DNA of 64,000 nt from JBGPTK01 sp963797765 (GTDB taxonomy: Bacteria; Acidobacteriota; Terriglobia; Acidiferrales; UBA7541). Of the stretch, positions 63,036-64,000 are shown one piece after another (within the stretch, counting starts at the first letter, position 1; each line of letters begins with the position of its first letter). The stretch covers positions 186,001 to 250,000 of the forward strand of contig CAWCQU010000004.1 in the NCBI GenBank assembly GCA_963797765.1, read 5' to 3'. A program made the translations under genes and the position numbers. The notes beneath the pieces are model-generated. The model made no database searches and was not told the origin of the DNA. It saw only the letters and a list, made by a program, of their open reading frames with translations.

Positions 63036-63764
63036 TTAGCCCTCGCCGCGCGTGTCTCCAGAATCGCGATCAAATCCTTCGAGTTCCGCCGACCAGCCAA
63101 AAAAAGACTCCACGTTATAGAGCGTCGCTTCCTGCACGCTGGCGTTTCCCGCGGGCATCGTGCCGTCTCGCAGCAGGATCGGCCAGTAGTCCTGAAAATA
63201 GGCATCCCGCAGCGTGGATTCCACGCATACATTCGTGGCGATTCCCGCAAAAAATAAATATCGAATCCCTCGCACGCGAAGTTGCGAATCCAGCGTCGTT
63301 CCCGCAAATCCGCTGTAGCGCGTTTTGATGATCACCAGGTCGCCATCCTCGGGCGCCAGTTCATCCACAATCGCGAAATCCCAGGTTCCCTCGGTCAGCA
63401 GCTTCCCCTTCAATTCCGGCCGCTGATTCATCAAGTGCATCGCCAGTTCTTTGTGCCAATTCGGCGAATTCGGCCCGCCGCTGTTGCTCAAGTCCGGTTT
63501 GTATCCCATCTGCAGGTACACAACCGGCATCCCCGCCCGCCGCGCCTCCGCCAAAACGTCTCGAACCGTTCGAACCACGCGTTGCGCATCGGAAAGGTCC
63601 GCTCCGGCAATATCCAGCATTCCTCCCTTGCTGGCGAATGCGTTCTGCATGTCCACCACGACGATCGCAGCTCGATCGAAATCAACCGAGAGCGCTTCCG
63701 GCTTGGCTTTCAGTTCCAACACTTTAGAAATAGATCTCCCGGCCCAAACTCCGTCCATCACCAC
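63036..63764 (-). CDS. RutB-like cysteine hydrolase (isochorismatase superfamily amidase)
   Basis: 242 residues (GTG 63764 or ATG 63758). The catalytic triad is visible: Asp38 in 'VVVDMQNAF', Lys147 in 'IIKTRYSGF' and Cys180 in 'GIATNVCVESTLRDA'. The whole chain, including 'GGPNSPNWHKE', 'GTWDFAIVDEL' and the late 'NVESFFGWS', follows RutB, the ureidoacrylate amidohydrolase of the pyrimidine Rut pathway; N-carbamoylsarcosine amidase is a cousin. No rutA or rutF is seen. It abuts the second ATPase subunit (TAA-GTG), so it acts in the same pathway, probably on an amide or carbamoyl group. Confidence 0.87.
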   Translation of the reverse strand: MVMDGVWAGRSISKVLELKAKPEALSVDFDRAAIVVVDMQNAFASKGGMLDIAGADLSDAQRVVRTVRDVLAEARRAGMPVVYLQMGYKPDLSNSGGPNSPNWHKELAMHLMNQRPELKGKLLTEGTWDFAIVDELAPEDGDLVIIKTRYSGFAGTTLDSQLRVRGIRYLFFAGIATNVCVESTLRDAYFQDYWPILLRDGTMPAGNASVQEATLYNVESFFGWSAELEGFDRDSGDTRGEG

Positions 63765-63781
63765 ATGCCCGGCGCCGCATC

Positions 63782-64000
63782 CTAATCGCGTCCAGCTTCG
63801 ACAATCTTTCCCGCCAATCCCAAAGGATTCGTAAACAGAACCTCATGGCTCCCAGGCATCTGCACCAGCCGGTACAAGCCGAGCCGGTTCGACATCCGCG
63901 GATGCCAGCCCCACTCACCGGGAGGAAGCGCTATATCTTCCGTGCAATTGATGTAGCTCTTCGGAATTTCCAGGGAATAAAATTTCTTCAAATCAAGTTT
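63782..64000 (-). CDS. Alpha/beta-fold hydrolase, C-terminal part (gene continues beyond window)
   Basis: Only the last 72 residues are inside the window; the start lies past position 64000. The visible part, 'SYINCTEDIALPP', 'MSNRLGLYRLVQMPGSHEVLFTNPLGLAGKIVE' in parts, has the order of the last strand, helix and catalytic His ('GSHEVLF') of small alpha/beta hydrolases such as esterases and hydroxynitrile lyases. It is 17 bases upstream of the RutB-like gene and thus probably the first or an early gene of the operon. Reaction unknown. Confidence 0.72.
   Translation of the reverse strand, partial: KLDLKKFYSLEIPKSYINCTEDIALPPGEWGWHPRMSNRLGLYRLVQMPGSHEVLFTNPLGLAGKIVEAGRD

Noticed and set aside
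56397..63764. N-methylhydantoinase plus N-carbamoylsarcosine amidase pathway for creatinine
   Set aside because: Considered because of the amidase, but two HyuA genes and a gamma-like zinc subunit are not part of that pathway, and the amidase follows RutB more closely. Kept only as an alternative.

Overview
The window looks like a chromosomal piece of an Acidobacteriota genome, probably a metagenome-assembled contig. The pointers are three copies of the large duplicated MacB/FtsX permease typical of that phylum (one beside a PadR regulator), three secreted S9 prolyl-oligopeptidase-like enzymes, a large secreted BNR/sortilin-type protein, a fused aroDE gene and scattered short palindromic intergenic repeats. 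No tRNA, rRNA, CRISPR, prophage or insertion sequence was recognised. The assignment to phylum is an inference from gene content.

Layout. 0-6.7 kb: a broken permease remnant, then on the minus strand map, xseA, a DUF2905 gene, a VOC protein and the sucC-sucD-ndk group. 6.9-15.7 kb: chorismate/tryptophan genes (trpD coupled to an EthD-like gene; trpG, trpE and fused aroDE), an ABC-2 exporter pair and a secreted M20 peptidase. 15.8-25.5 kb: an exported protein, an NAD-dependent epimerase, two long permeases with a PadR regulator, a four-fold zinc-ribbon protein and a small membrane protein. 25.7-42.9 kb: a mostly plus-strand lipid locus holding an alcohol-forming fatty acyl-CoA reductase with a degenerate HAD domain, a second reductase, a pyruvyl-transferase-like protein, a TMEM175-like channel, two AMP-forming ligases, an enoyl-CoA hydratase, two tandem S9 peptidases, a stand-alone acyl carrier protein, a diacylglycerol kinase, PlsC and (opposite strand) a CDP-alcohol phosphatidyltransferase. 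Together these could activate, reduce and attach acyl or alkyl chains to glycerophospholipids, possibly ether lipids. 43-50 kb: a BNR protein, a third S9 peptidase and a soluble transhydrogenase.

50.1-64.0 kb is the most unusual part: a tightly packed minus-strand operon of at least eleven genes. It encodes an alpha/beta hydrolase (cut by the window edge), a RutB-like amidase, two HyuA/AcxA-type ATPase subunits, a small zinc-ribbon subunit like acetone carboxylase gamma, a HyuB/AcxB-type subunit, a uroporphyrinogen-decarboxylase-like protein, a feruloyl-CoA-synthase-like ligase, a 4HBT thioesterase, a MetE-core methyltransferase-like protein and a large SAM methyltransferase. The 2x HyuA + HyuB + gamma composition matches acetophenone carboxylase rather than simple hydantoinase or acetone carboxylase. 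The inferred scheme is ATP-driven carboxylation of an (aromatic?) ketone followed by CoA activation, with an unexplained methyl-transfer module.

Seven loci (permease remnant, map, M20, trpE, epimerase, one permease, thioesterase) carry single-base frameshifts across which the protein continues normally in another frame. Six of the seven lie in the first 21 kb, so sequence error is a serious possibility and these genes should not be called dead without read support.
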